From Nicotiana tabacum (taxonomy: Eukaryota > Streptophyta > Magnoliopsida > Solanales > Solanaceae): DNA of 64,000 nt. Position numbers and translations under genes: made by a program. How positions within the stretch are numbered: the stretch's first letter is position 1; the number at the start of each line of letters is the position of its first letter. The DNA is taken from the NCBI RefSeq assembly GCF_000715075.1, contig NC_134101.1:29070822-29134821 (forward strand). Direction: 5' to 3'. The notes under the pieces are model-generated. The model worked only from the letters and a program-made list of their open reading frames with translations, was not told the origin of the DNA and made no database searches. Shown piece after piece: positions 1 through 10,800 of the stretch.

Positions 1-385
1 ATCACGTAATGCAGGTCGAGGCCGGCGTGTAGCGGTAAATCCAGTAACGTTTTCGCCTAACTTTTGCTTTCAAGTTGCTGCAAAACTTTGGATTGCCTAA
101 CGTTTCCATTTTTCTTGTTTCTTTGCTTTTTCTTTCTTTGTTTGCAATTGTCTTTAATTTCCTCCACTTAATGCTCTTCATAATCACATAATTAATGATC
201 CCATATTTGTAGTGTATAAAATACACATTAAAATATTTACTTTGCTCCTAAATTTTATCTTCAAAGTACCTACACATAAAATAAATTCAATTAAGCATAA
301 ATATAATACAATTTAGCATTAGAACACCAAAATGTAAGGTAAGTAATGCACAAAAAATATAGAATTATATCCAAACATCACCTAT
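1..385. other. AT-rich sequence, no gene seen
   Basis: AT-rich DNA without a convincing coding region, repeat or RNA gene. The short open frames here have no recognisable domain. The recognisable retroelement similarity begins only near position 386, so the left edge of that fragment looks like a truncation point. Confidence 0.5.
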
Positions 386-1040
386 ATAGCAGACGATGTC
401 GTTCTCCAATTGGTTGGTTTGAGTCGGGTGAGGCTAGGTTATTGGGCACAGATTTGGTTTGGGATGCCTTGGATAAAATCAAGTTGATTCAGGATTGGCT
501 TCGCACAGTACAATTTAGGCAGAAGAGTTATGCCGATCGGAAGGCTCGTGATGTAGCATTCATGGCCGGAGAGAGGGTTTTGCTTCGGGTTTCACCTATG
601 AAAGGTGTAATGAGGTTCGGGAAGAAGGGGCTAGTTAAGCTCTAGGTATATTGGTCCTTTTGAGATCCTTGAGAGAGTTGGTGATGTGACTTACAAGCTT
701 GCATTGTCACTCAACCTATCGATAGTTCGCCCGGTGTTCCATGTTTCTATGCTCTGGAAGTATTATGGTGATCCGTCCCATCAATTAGCCTCAGCTCAAT
801 CCAATTAGACAAGGATTTGACTTATGTTGAGGAGACGGTGGATATCTTGGACAGACAAGTCCGGAAGTTGAGATCAAAGAACATTGCTTCGGTGAAAGCT
901 CAATGGAGGGGTCATCCGGTCGAGGACGCGACCTGGGAGACCGAGCACGACATGTAGAGTCGTTATCCTCACCAATTCGTCACTTTAGGTATGTCTCTAT
1001 GCACGTTCGAGGACGAACGTGTGTTTTAAGAGAGGAAAAA
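386..1040 (+). pseudogene. Ty3/gypsy chromovirus (Tekay/Del) integrase C-terminus plus chromodomain, degenerate
   Basis: The translation contains the integrase C-terminal blocks typical of Tekay/Del elements: a stretch ending QKSYADRKARDVAF, then GERVLLRVSPMKGVMRFGKKG, then (after a frame change near 630-650) GPFEILERVGDVTYKLAL and VFHVSMLWKYYGDPS. A chromodomain-like tail follows, with LDRQVRKLRSK and QWRGHPVEDATWETEHDM, then a stop. Integrases of this clade insert element DNA, and the chromodomain is thought to guide integration to heterochromatin. Everything upstream (gag, protease, RT, integrase core) is missing, so this is only a 3' fragment. It ends in a purine-rich stretch (1031-1040) directly before a TGTAACGACC LTR start, as expected for the polypurine tract. 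Confidence 0.85.
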
Positions 1041-1145
1041 TGTAACGACCCGATCGGTCATTTTGTGTATTTGCGCTCTGTTTCTCCTTTTGATTCTTCA
1101 TACATATGTAATTTTGATTTTATAACTTACGCGGTTGATTGGTAA
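1041..1145 (+). mobile_element. Start of Tekay-type 3' LTR (truncated)
   Basis: Begins TGTAACGACCCGATCGG right after the purine-rich tract of the preceding pol fragment. The same opening (TGTAACGACCCGACCG) is seen at 17146 and a close variant at 19469. The similarity to a Tekay LTR fades after roughly 100 bases and no matching LTR end (GTGACA) follows, so the LTR is cut short. The right boundary is approximate. Confidence 0.6.
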
Positions 1146-1149
1146 TCTA

Positions 1150-1320
1150 AAGTTGCTCGGTTAGTAAAATTGAAATCCTACGAGTGTAGGTCGTGATTTT
1201 AATCTCGTGAGCTGGGAGTTTTCCACGTAAAATACTGTTGTGTTATCTACTTGCTGTTGTGCGTGTGTTCTGTGGGAACTGATAGAGAACCAAGTTTTCT
1301 AGACAGTTTGATGGACATTT
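1150..1320 (+). mobile_element. Possible Ty1/copia LTR 3'-end fragment
   Basis: Contains GGGAGTTTTCCACGTAAAAT followed by T/G-rich sequence and TGGGAACTGATAGAGAACC. This arrangement resembles the R/U5 part of plant copia LTRs. The family is recalled from general pattern only; no second LTR, PBS or coding region is present. It may instead be unclassified intergenic DNA. Confidence 0.3.
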
Positions 1321-1729
1321 AGTTTATATCAGAGCTTCTCCTCCCTTCTTCTCTATCCTTTATATTTCAATTCAGGCATTTCTGTTTCATTATTAGTACT
1401 AGCGGTAGTCCTTATATTTTGAGTTGAGTAGTAATCTCATTTCTTTGCTAAAGTAATAGAAAAGGGTGTTTGTAAGTTTAACTGTGACATTTAGCTACTG
1501 GTTGATTTGGGATCATTACAACAATAAAAGCCAAAAATCATGCATAGAAAGCATATCTAAGCAGAATTCATTCTTATTCAAAGTCTTCACTTGACTTTCT
1601 TTATTACACGTACTAAATATGAAAAAGAAAAGTATTGAAGAAAAGATAAAGGAAACACACTTGGACACTAATGCGTAACAGGGATTTGCTGTAGATTACG
1701 TAGTCTGCCCCTGCACACTAACTTGTCAG
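1321..1729. other. Intergenic, downstream of the knottin gene
   Basis: No gene or clear repeat seen. It should contain the 3' untranslated region and polyadenylation signals of the minus-strand knottin gene that ends at 1730, but no single signal stands out enough to be called. Confidence 0.4.
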
Positions 1730-2090
1730 CTAGACACAAGCAGGAGTATATGAATATATAGTTTTCAAGCAACGGCAACAAACCCAACAATCACTGCAAT
1801 CACTGTCAGAACTACAAGGTCTGAGGCAAGTTACACCATCATTAAGTTGTGGAAGTAGTCTTTTCTTGAATCCCGAAAATTCTTGATCAACAATGTCCGA
1901 TGCTGCTATGACTTGTGTCTTTCTAAACCATGCCACATTGACTGATATAGTTCACCATCATAATTTTTACAATCAAATATATATATATGATTGGAACTAT
2001 ATATTATATAAAGATAAATTCAGATGGTTACTAACCCAGGGCTATCATAACAATCACAGTGAAGACAACATCAAACTTGAGCAACTTCAT
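1730..2090 (-). CDS. Secreted cystine-knot miniprotein, metallocarboxypeptidase-inhibitor-like
   Basis: Two exons on the minus strand. Exon 1 (2090-2036) starts ATGAAGTTGCTC and encodes MKLLKFDVVFTVIVMIAL, a signal peptide. The intron runs 2035-1942 (GTTAGT donor, TATATCAG acceptor), and exon 2 (1941-1730) ends in TAG. The product is about 88 residues: signal peptide, short propeptide, then a Cys-rich C-terminus. The first five cysteines (TCLRPC...DSDC...WVCCRC) have spacing C-x3-C-x5-C-x5-C-x2-C, the spacing of potato carboxypeptidase inhibitor; a final Cys lies near the end (PACV). That family folds as a knottin, is secreted or vacuolar, and uses its C-terminal tail to block metallocarboxypeptidases. 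Here the tail differs from the classical one, so inhibitory activity is inferred. A second acceptor (AGCAG before 1902) keeps frame and would shorten the product by 13 residues. No lesion is visible in the frame. Confidence 0.7.
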
Positions 2091-2158
2091 CTTAAAAGTA
2101 GTATTTCACTCTTTTAAAATCTTTTGTATGAGCATCTTATTACTTCTAAAAGGATGCA

Positions 2159-2165
2159 ATTTATA
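2159..2165 (-). promoter_or_regulatory. TATA box of the knottin gene
   Basis: On the minus strand this reads TATAAAT, about 70 bases upstream of the ATG at 2090. This suits a transcript starting near 2130 with a short 5' leader. It is the only canonical TATA motif in the right place. Confidence 0.55.
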
Positions 2166-2348
2166 GATCTATGCTATGATAAGAGCTCTCTATAATGGTC
2201 CCCGCCGCGGCACTTCCCTCATATTTTCTAAGTTTTTTATGTTTAAATCTTTCCTAGGTTAACCTCCATTTTAATATAACGTGATCGATAATTTTGCTTC
2301 ATGTCTCTCCCCACTGGCTGTCACTTAGAGTTAATATTGTTAGATTTA

Positions 2349-3941
2349 GGATATATTTGACCTGATTCATGTTTAGTTGTTTTAAATGTTTTGAAAAATA
2401 TTTTCCTTATCAAAAAGAGGAAAAATATTTTTCAAAACTCTTATTCAACTTTCTCTACCCTATTCCCTATGCCCACCAACTCACTCCAACCCCCTACCCC
2501 TGACCACACCCCAACCTCGCTCACCACCCCCTATATAGAACTATTATTAAGAGTACTTTATTTTCATGTTGTAGATAGAGTATTTTTTTATTTCAATAAA
2601 ATGAGTATATTCTTTTCATAATATAATAAAAGTATTTCCTTTCGTTTCAACAAAACGAGTACTTTTTTTTCATGAGGTAGAAAATAGTATTTTCTTTTAT
2701 TTCAACAAAAGAGTACTTTCTTTTCATGTTATAGATAGAGTATTTTTTTTATTTCAACAAACTAAGTATTTTCTTTTCCTCGAATAGAAAAAGTATTTTT
2801 TTTTTTTCAAAAAATGAGTACTTTCTTTTCATGATGTAGAAAAAAAATATTTTCTTTCATTTCAACAAAACGGGTACTTTCTTTTTATGATGTAGAAAAA
2901 AGTATTTTCTTTTATTTCAACAAAGTAAGTATTTTCTTTTCCTGGAATAGAAAAAGTATTTTGTTTCAAAAAATGAGTACTTTCTTTTCATGATGTAGAA
3001 AAAGTAATTTCTTTAATTTTAACAAAACGAGTATATTCTTTTCATGATGTAGAAAAAATAAAAATAATTTCTTTCATTTCAACATAACAAGTATTTTCTT
3101 TTCCTGAAATAGAAAAAGTATTTTTTTTTCAAAAATGAATACTTTATTTTTATAATGTAGAAAAAAATATTTTCTTTCATTTCAACAAAACGAGTACTTT
3201 CTTTTTATGATGTAAAAAAGTATTTTCTTTCATTTCAACAAACTAAGTATTTTCTTTTCCTGAAATAGAAAAAGTATTTTTTTTCAAAAAATGAGCTAGT
3301 ACTTTTCTTTTCATGAGGTAGAAAAAGTATTTTCTTTCATTTCAACAAAAAAAATACTTTCTTTCATAATATAGAAAAATATTTTTTTTTTATTTTAACA
3401 AAACGAGTACTTTCTTTTGATGCAGAAAAATTATTTTCTCAGTTCAACAAACTGAGTATTTTCTTTTCATGATGTAGAAAAATTATTTTCTTTTATTCAA
3501 CAAAATGAGTAATTTCTTTTCATATTGTAGAAAAGATACATTCTTTTTCAACAAAATAAAGTGTTTTTTTTAGTTATCGAACTCAAATTTTAACGTTGTT
3601 CTTGTGTGAAAAAGTAAAGTAGCACATTAGTTTCTTGGAGTTTGTGTGAATTTTGAAAAGAATAATTAAATTCTTGAAGAAAATAGAGCCTGGAGAGGGG
3701 AGGAGTACAGGAAACATGGAGATTTTAGGGAAAGTGGGTTGAGGAGAGTAGCATAAAAAATTATTTTCCTAAAAATATTTTATACTCTCTAACCAAACAC
3801 AAGAAAATATTTTCCGGAAAAAGTTTTTCTCTCACCAACCAAACAAGGAAAAATAAATGATAAAACCACTCTTTTTTCGGGAAAACAATTTCTAGGAAAA
3901 TATTTTCCATGGAAACATTTTCCTTCATACCAAACACACCC
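2349..3941. mobile_element. Tourist-like (PIF/Harbinger) MITE with expanded interior
   Basis: The right end reads, on the minus strand, GGGTGTGTTTGGTATGA. The left end reads GGATATATTTGACCTGA, the same terminal repeat altered mostly by G-to-A changes. Both ends are flanked by TTA (2346-2348 and 3942-3944), the 3-bp target duplication of PIF/Harbinger elements. Subterminal stretches share GGAAAATATTTTCC-type motifs in opposite orientation. There is no coding capacity. The length (about 1.6 kb) is large for this class because the middle is a minisatellite (2549-3560). Confidence 0.6.
2549..3560. repeat. AT-rich minisatellite with ~160-bp higher-order period
   Basis: About 18-19 monomers of roughly 53 bp, each containing variants of GAGTACTTTCTTTTCATG, ATGTAGAAAAAGTATTTTC and ATTTCAACAAAA. 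A distinct monomer variant carrying TTTTCCTGAAATAGAAAAAG recurs at about 2778, 2941, 3103 and 3259, i.e. every 156-163 bases. This shows a three-monomer higher-order unit present about four times. It lies entirely inside the MITE. Confidence 0.8.
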
Positions 3942-3944
3942 TTA

Positions 3945-4783
3945 GGCTCCAACGAATTGGCCTGATATCAAGTCAAGAGCAAATTGGCCTTCTTCGTTTT
4001 CGGCATTTTTATATTCTGAAATAGTTCGCCAATTCAGTGCTTTATTTGTCGAGTCAATCTTCTTGGAGAAGACTTGAAAAGGATTTTCCGAGCATGGTTG
4101 AGATCAATGTGAAAATCCGAATCCTGCCATTTTAGTTTTTAATTTTGTCTCTTTTTTTCCCTTCCTCGTGTTATTACTGCAAATTGGCAGGATTAAGTTG
4201 GAAAAAACAAAGAATATAGTCTATCATAATCCAAATAATGCCTTCTAATAATATTTATAGATGGATCGATCGTTTCTTGCAAAACATTTTTTCTCTATTT
4301 ACCTTCGTATGCTAAAAGCAAACCACTCTGATAGATTGCGTTTGGTTTTGAAATTATTTTTAGAAACCAAGTTGGTAGTGGGAAAAAAAAAACGAAAATA
4401 AATTGGTTTGGTTAAAATTTAAAAAACAATACAAAATTTCCTCTCATTATGTAAAACCTCAAAAAACAAACACAACTTGGATCCATAATTGATGTTCAAA
4501 TATGTAAAAAATTGAACTTATGTTCAGGACTTGTCGGGTTGCCCTCCCATTTTGCATAATGTGATCTATAAATTTTTGAGGAAAAAACAAATCTATAAAT
4601 TTGAGTTCCATTCTCTCTTGGCTTCCCAATAAAAAAACAATATTGTCGACGAGACTTAAGAGTTATAGTCATTGCCCCATAAATTTCGCATAATATCAGA
4701 TCCACGATATCAGGAAAATACATGTGAAAATGAAAATAAATCCAATGTATATAAATGCACTTATTTAAGGAAATTGTGCACAT
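3945..4783. other. Non-coding AT-rich region
   Basis: No recognised gene. One 98-codon open frame on the minus strand (4496-4792) has no domain, no upstream signals and low-complexity composition, so it is not called. No tandem or inverted repeat of note was seen before the MITE that begins at 4792. Confidence 0.45.
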
Positions 4784-4791
4784 CCGTTTCA

Positions 4792-5010
4792 AGTGGAAAT
4801 GACACCGGCCACTTTTAAGTATTTTGTTTAATATATATTCACAGTTTACAGTGTACTTAATAATTAGTCTATTCGTTCAAGCTTCAGAATAGCGCATTCT
4901 GAAGTTTAAACTTCAAAGTTTAAATTTCAGGATAAAGTTCGAAAAATACATTATAAATTATGAATATATTTTAAATAACAGACTTAAAAGTGGCCGCGGG
5001 TTACTTTACC
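4792..5010. mobile_element. Short MITE with long terminal inverted repeats
   Basis: The two ends share the inverted core CGGCCACTTTTAAGT (4805-4819) and its complement (near 4982-4996). The inverted match continues into AT-rich sequence for over 30 bases. The direct repeat CCGTTTCA flanks it (4784-4791 and 5011-5018), an 8-bp duplication as made by hAT-type transposases. The outermost bases have drifted, so a Mutator relative is not excluded. No coding capacity. Confidence 0.6.
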
Positions 5011-5018
5011 CCGTTTCA

Positions 5019-5563
5019 GTTGCACGCCATCTCATGTTAGGAACTTAGGATACATTTCTTTTTCAATTGCACGCATTCTCATGTTAGGACTTTAATTGAG
5101 TATTCGGATTCGCAAGTACATTAAAAATTATAATTGAAATATTTTTTATTCTACTAATCTTTATGTTTTAACGTATTCCAAGTATATCACTACAAATTAG
5201 TGGTTATATTTGTAAATAATGTTGGTGGGTAGCTCGATTGGGTAGTGTATGAAGAAATAAAATAGGAAAAATGATATTGTATAGCCGCTCTAAAATATAA
5301 TAATCGAAAAATATATTTTTTGTATATATATAAATTTTATTTTTTATATACAAAAATTATACAAATTTTATATAATTTTTAGCTATTGAATGTAAATAGT
5401 TTCTGGGACATGCTAAAAGTAAAAAAAACCAATAAAATACCATCTGTGTTTTCAAAGGGGAATTTTCATACTTACTGATGAATTCAAAAAATATTTCACA
5501 ATTTACAACTTTTAACTAAATAATATATTGTAGACAATAAATATGCGTCAAGAAAATAAAATC
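5019..5563. other. Intergenic, with a small direct duplication and AT-rich stretch
   Basis: Two nearby copies of a segment containing TTGCACGC and TCTCATGTTAGGA (about 5013-5045 and 5070-5102) form a local direct duplication. The segment 5270-5400 is very AT-rich, with TATATATAAATTTTAT and its near complement, and looks like the remains of another small MITE; its ends cannot be defined. The last ~100 bases may be the tail of the LTR into which the LINE inserted. Confidence 0.4.
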
Positions 5564-5575
5564 AAGACCGAAAAT
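5564..5575 (+). repeat. Left target-site duplication of the L1 element
   Basis: AAGACCGAAAAT, repeated exactly at 13011-13022 just after the poly-A tail of the LINE. This marks the element's limits and shows the 5' end was not truncated on insertion. Confidence 0.85.
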
Positions 5576-5628
5576 GGTCAAAGTAACCAATTCTCTCAAA
5601 ATTTTCGTCGTCACTGTAGCAGTGAACA

Positions 5629-7873
5629 GTGCCAATGGTCACAATGGCCGGCGACCAGCCGAATTTTCCGGCTTGTCTGCCCTCCCCCAGCATTGAACAA
5701 CAACATAAAACAACTAACGCCAACCCATACTCTAAGATTGTGAAACCAAATTCTTTAAATCATCCAGCGATGGCTACTGCTACAGCTTCAATTCAACCCA
5801 TTCCACTGCGACGAGCAGTGTATTTGAATGGCCAACCAGTGGTTAAATTCACAGAGGCAGAAGTAGATAGAATGAACGTGATTGAAGGCATCCAATATGC
5901 TGTCGTTGGCAAGCTTTCATATGGTTCTCCGGAGATTCACGAGCTTCGCCGACTAATTCCAACTTAATGTGGTATCAAAGGTGAGTGTAATATCGGATTC
6001 CTTAGAGATCGTCATGTGTTAATTAGATTAACTCTATGGCAATATTTCCTCGATTTCACATCGAAGAGTATGTACTACATCAAAGCCAAAGATGGGTACG
6101 AATACCAATTGCGTACTCTTATCTACGATGCAAAATTTAAGGCGGGTGAAGAAACTCCGATGGCGATGGCGTGGATTTCTTTTCCTGGACTGCTGCCTAC
6201 CTTTTTTGTAAAGAAAACTCTGTTTTCTTTGGCTACAGCTGTGGGAAGGCCAGTGTGTCTTGACGCGACAACTACAAACAAAACTAGGCCGAGTTGCGCA
6301 AGAGTAAAAGTTCTTGTCGATTTGTTGGCCGAACTACCTAAAAAGGTGCGATTGGATATTGATGATGAAGCTTCTGGTGGTGTTCGAACAGAATGGGTGA
6401 GAATTCAGTATGACATGCTACCAAAATATTGTAATGAGTGTAAACTACAAGGACATGATGAAATTGAATGTTGGCGTTTGCACCCCGAGCTTATTGAGAA
6501 TCGAAGCAGCAAGAAAAGGAATGATCTTGCTGAGTTGAACAACTGGAATTCTGCTGCTGATGAACAAGGAAAAACCAAAAATCACATTACCTCTTTAATG
6601 ATTCTCATGAGTGGAAAAGTAGTCGGGAACGTAGGTGCACAGTGGAAGGAAGTTCGGGATAATCGGGGAACCAACAAAAATAACAAAACCCAGGTACTAG
6701 GGCAAACTGGCAATGCAATCGTGCCAGTGAATGTTGGTGTACAGTAGGTGCACAATAACTTTGCACTGATGTAGGTCGAAGAAGATCAGACAAACAAGGT
6801 TCAAACAAGGAATAAATTTGCAGTATTAGAAGAGGAACAAAGTGATATAAACGAGAACAACCAACTAGTTTTGGTGGGGGGAAAACCAGTCTTCAGTTCT
6901 AAAGATGGTCCTACTCCTTCTGGGGTTTAGTCCACAATCGAATGGGTTCATAGAAGGTTTGGGACTAGCAAAGAGGAGCTAAAACAATTCAATGTTACCA
7001 CAAACCAATCTTGTCATGCGATACCATCTCAAACTTTTAAAGATTCTGGGCAGATGGAGGATCTTGATGAGGTAAACTCTACAAAGGTCTTATGGAGCGA
7101 TGCAGTTGAGGTTAAGAATGATCAGCTGGGCAAAACAAAGACAATAGAAGACAAGGTGAAGAAGGACAACAATCCAAGCTCACCTGGCGATAGGCTGGCG
7201 ACGCCAGACCTAAAGCTGGGCTCACCGGGTGATAGGTTGGCGATGCCAGGCCTAAATCCAGGCTCACCTAGCGATAGGCTGGCGACGCCAGGCCTAAAGC
7301 CAGGCTCACCTAGTGATAGGCTGGCGACGCCAGGCCTAAAGCTATGCTCCCCAGACGTTAGGCGGGCGACGTCAGGCCTAAAGCCAGGTTCACCTGATGA
7401 GGTAGCTACAGTAAACCCCAACCTTAAAGCCATTAGAGAGATTTTGGCCTATGTAGATGGTGTTTCGGCGTATGTCCATGAGCTATAATTCAAGGAGTAT
7501 GAACAGGCTGATGAGCGGGCAACTGTTCCAAGAGCATCCAGGGAAATAGAGGAAGTGCCTATGGAATCTGGCACTGATCAAACCATGCAACTACATCTTT
7601 ATGTTCTAACTAAGACTCCTCTACAACATTTACATGATTTAGTTACACACAATGTGACACTAATTGATGAAGACTTATTGAGACAAAATCCAATGAAGGA
7701 TGAATGAGATGATGAATCAACTGCCGAAAACTTCAAACAAGTGGCTAGGGAAGGGGATATATCACCCATAACTAGTGCTAAAGGAGGTAAAAAAAACTAA
7801 GAAGAATCAGAGTAAAGATCCACCACAACCTTCAAGAATAATGCCCAGGAGGGCAAATTCTCTATCTAGATGA
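5629..7873 (+). pseudogene. L1 ORF1, nucleic-acid-binding protein (DUF4283 plus CCHC zinc knuckle), broken
   Basis: ORF1 proteins bind the element RNA. The frame opens at 5629 and shows the DUF4283-type N-terminal domain: a block ending VVGKLSYGSPEIHELRRLIP, then IRLTLWQYFLDF and MAWISFPGLLPTFFVKKTLF. It then has a zinc knuckle C-x2-C-x4-H-x4-C (CNECKLQGHDEIEC, about 6430-6471). After this comes a Pro/Gly-rich region made of 14-residue repeats. In-frame stops occur near 5965, 6745, 6771, 6928, 7486 and 7703. A single-base slip in the A-run near 7790 moves the C-terminus to another frame, which ends in basic residues (MPRRANSLSR) and TGA at 7871. That stop overlaps the ORF2 start as ATGA. The first ATG is chosen because the frame is open from there; an ATG at 5644 is an alternative. 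Confidence 0.85.
7179..7400 (+). repeat. 42-bp tandem repeats inside ORF1
   Basis: Five direct copies of 42 bp (7179, 7221, 7263, 7305, 7347) and part of a sixth. Each encodes a variant of the 14-residue unit SPGDRLATPGLKPG. The period is a multiple of three, so copy number can change without frameshift. The segment forms a Pro/Gly-rich linker after the zinc knuckle. Confidence 0.9.
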
Positions 7874-10800
7874 TGATCAAAACATTAATATGGAACATAA
7901 GGTCTATGAATACACAATAGGACTTTCCTAGGGTGATCAATATGAATAGGGAGTACAATTTTTGTGTAGTTGCATTGATGGGGCCTTTTCAAAAGAAGGG
8001 ACTCATTGATAGATATAAAAGGAGGTTGAATATAGAGACTGCTTATACAAATATTAATGGGCAAATATGGTTGTTCTTCGATGCAGTGGTGGAATGGGAA
8101 TTAGTGGAGGATACTGAGCAACATGTGACTGTGAGAGTGTTTCACTATGACCTGGGGCAGCACATGATGATGACATTTGTTTATGCAAAATATTCAACAA
8201 TGGAGAGGTTGGATTTGTGGGATCACTTGTATTATTTAGCAAGTGATATGGAATTACCATGGTTGGTAGGAGGGGATTTCAATGTGATATTGCATGAAGA
8301 TGAGAAAATAGGGGGACTTCCAGTACACCCTCCTGAATATGAGGATTTTGCATTTTGTGTAAACTCTTGTGGTTTGTTTGAGCAAGGGTACAAAGGAAGT
8401 TCATTCATATGGTGGAATGGGAGATCCAATGCTGAGTGTATATTCAAGAGATTGGATAGGATTTTTGTGAATTTTCCATTTCAGAACATGTTGCCAACTA
8501 TTGAAGTTGAGCATCTAATCAGAACTGGATCAGATCATGCACCATTGCTAATGACATGTGGGGTGCAGACAACCAATTTTGTCAAGCCTTTCAGATTCTT
8601 GAACTTTTAGACAAAGCATGCTATAATTATAGATGTGGTGAGGCAAAATTGGGAAGCTGATTTCATAGGGGATCAATTTTTGATGTTCAAGCAGAATATC
8701 AAGAGGGTGAAGGCAGCACTCTTAAAATGGAATAGGGAAACATTTGATGATATCTTCAAGCAATTGGATATTTTGGAGGACATTGTTAGGGTAAAGGAGA
8801 TGTTGTTTGAAAAAGAGCCTACAACTGAGAATAGGATTGTGCTTCAAAAGGCTCAATCTGAATTGAAGAAATACTTGAATATTGAGGAGCAGTATTGGAG
8901 GCAAAAAGCTGGGATGACTTGGTTTGCTGAAGGAGATAGGAATACAAGTTTCTTTCACAACCATGTCATTGGCAAAAGAAAAAAATTGCAACTGAAGAGG
9001 ATCAAAAGTGGCAGTGGGGTATGGATTGAAGACCAGGAGCAATTGGCTACAGCTGCAGTGGACTTCTATCAAAAACAGTTCACAAATGAAGGTGATGCTT
9101 CTGAATTTCCCTTGCTCAATAATGTACCTTCAATGGTCACTATGGATCAGAATTTGGAACTTAGCAGATTGCCACAATTGAAGAAGTAAGGGCAGCAATT
9201 TTTGAGCTTAGTGGGGAGAGTGCTAGTGGCCCCGATGGATTCACTGGCTTGTTTTATCAAACATGCTGGGATGTTATTGGTGCTGATATACACAACATGG
9301 TGCTACACTTCTATGGAGGAGCTGCATTGCCTAAATCCATCACTCACACCAATCTAGTGTTGCTGCCCAAGAAACCTAGAGTTGAGACCTTCTCTGACTT
9401 AAGACCTATTAGTTTGAGCAACTTCATTAACAAGGTTTTGTCTAGGATGTTACATGACAGATTGGAGATTTTTTTGCCATCTCTAATAGCTCCTAATCAA
9501 TCCGGATTTGTAAAGGGTAGGAGTATATTTGAGAACATCTTATTGACTCAAGAAATTATCACTGACATAAGGTTAAGGGGAAAGCCAACTAATGTGGTGA
9601 TCAAGCTTGATATGGCTAAGGCCTATGATAGGGTCTCATGGAAGTACTTATTGTATGTGCTAAGGAAGATGGGATTTTCTGAACACTTCATCAACATGGT
9701 GTGGAACTTGATGTCAAATAACTGGTATTCAGTATTGGTGAATGGGCAGTCCTCAGGGTTCTTTAAGTCGACAAGGGGTGTGAAACAAGGGGATCCCCTA
9801 TCTCCAGCATTTTTCATTCTGTCAGCTGAGGTACTTTCCAGGTCTTTGAATAAGCTTTTTGAAGACAAGTCATTTATGGGATTTGGAATGCCTAAGTGGT
9901 CTGATTCTTTAAACCACTTGGCGTATGCTGATGATACGATAATCTTTGCATCTGCTCATCCTCCCTCTTTGAGCAAGATTATGGCAGTGTTGGGGAACTA
10001 TGAGAAGATATCAGGTCAGATGATCAACAAAGATAAGAGTTCATACTACATGTATTCAAAGGTTGCTAATGGATTGTTTCAGGCAGTTGGAGCTATTACA
10101 GGATTTGCAAGAGGTAAATTCCCCTTCACATATCTAGGGTGTCCTATTTTTTACACTAGAAGGAAGAGGGACTATTATGAGGATCTTATCAAGAAGGTGA
10201 AGGCTAAATTGCATTCATGGAAAGAAAAACTGTTGTCATTTGGAGGAAAGACAACACTCATCTCTAGTGTGTTGCAAAGTATGCCAGTTCACATGTTATC
10301 AGTCCTTGATCCACCAAACAGCATCCTGGGGCATCTACATAAGACTTTTGCTAGGTTCTTTTGGAGCACAAAGGAAGAAGGGAGAAGCAGACACTGGGCT
10401 TCATGGCAAAATCTTTGCCTTCCTAAAGAGGAAGGGGGGCTAGGTTTTAGGTCCTTAAATGATGTCTCAAGGGCACTGTTTGCTAAACTATGGTGGAGGT
10501 TTAGGACCACAAAATCTTTGTGGTCTAATTTCATGTGTAATAAGTATTGCAAGAAGGAGCCACCAACTATGGTGCATTTTAGGGTAGGGTCTCATGTTTG
10601 GAGACAAATGCTGAATACTAGGGAAGAAGTAGAACATAAGATCGTATGGGAATTGAAGAGTGGAACAACTAATATTTGGCATGAAAATTGGACTGGATTG
10701 GGTGCACTTTATCATGTATTACCTGAAGACTTTCCAATCAATGAAGGTCTTCAGGAGGTGGCAGAACTGCGGCAAGGGGAAACATGGGATGATCAGCTGC

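Noticed and set aside
2549..3560. CRISPR-like direct repeats
   Set aside because: Repeats are long, adjacent and diverged, with no unique spacers of constant length, in a plant genome. It is a minisatellite in a MITE. The same applies to 32040-32757.
4496..4792. 98-codon minus-strand open frame
   Set aside because: AT-rich, no domain, no promoter or splice context. Its high end touches the target duplication of a MITE. Not supported as a gene.
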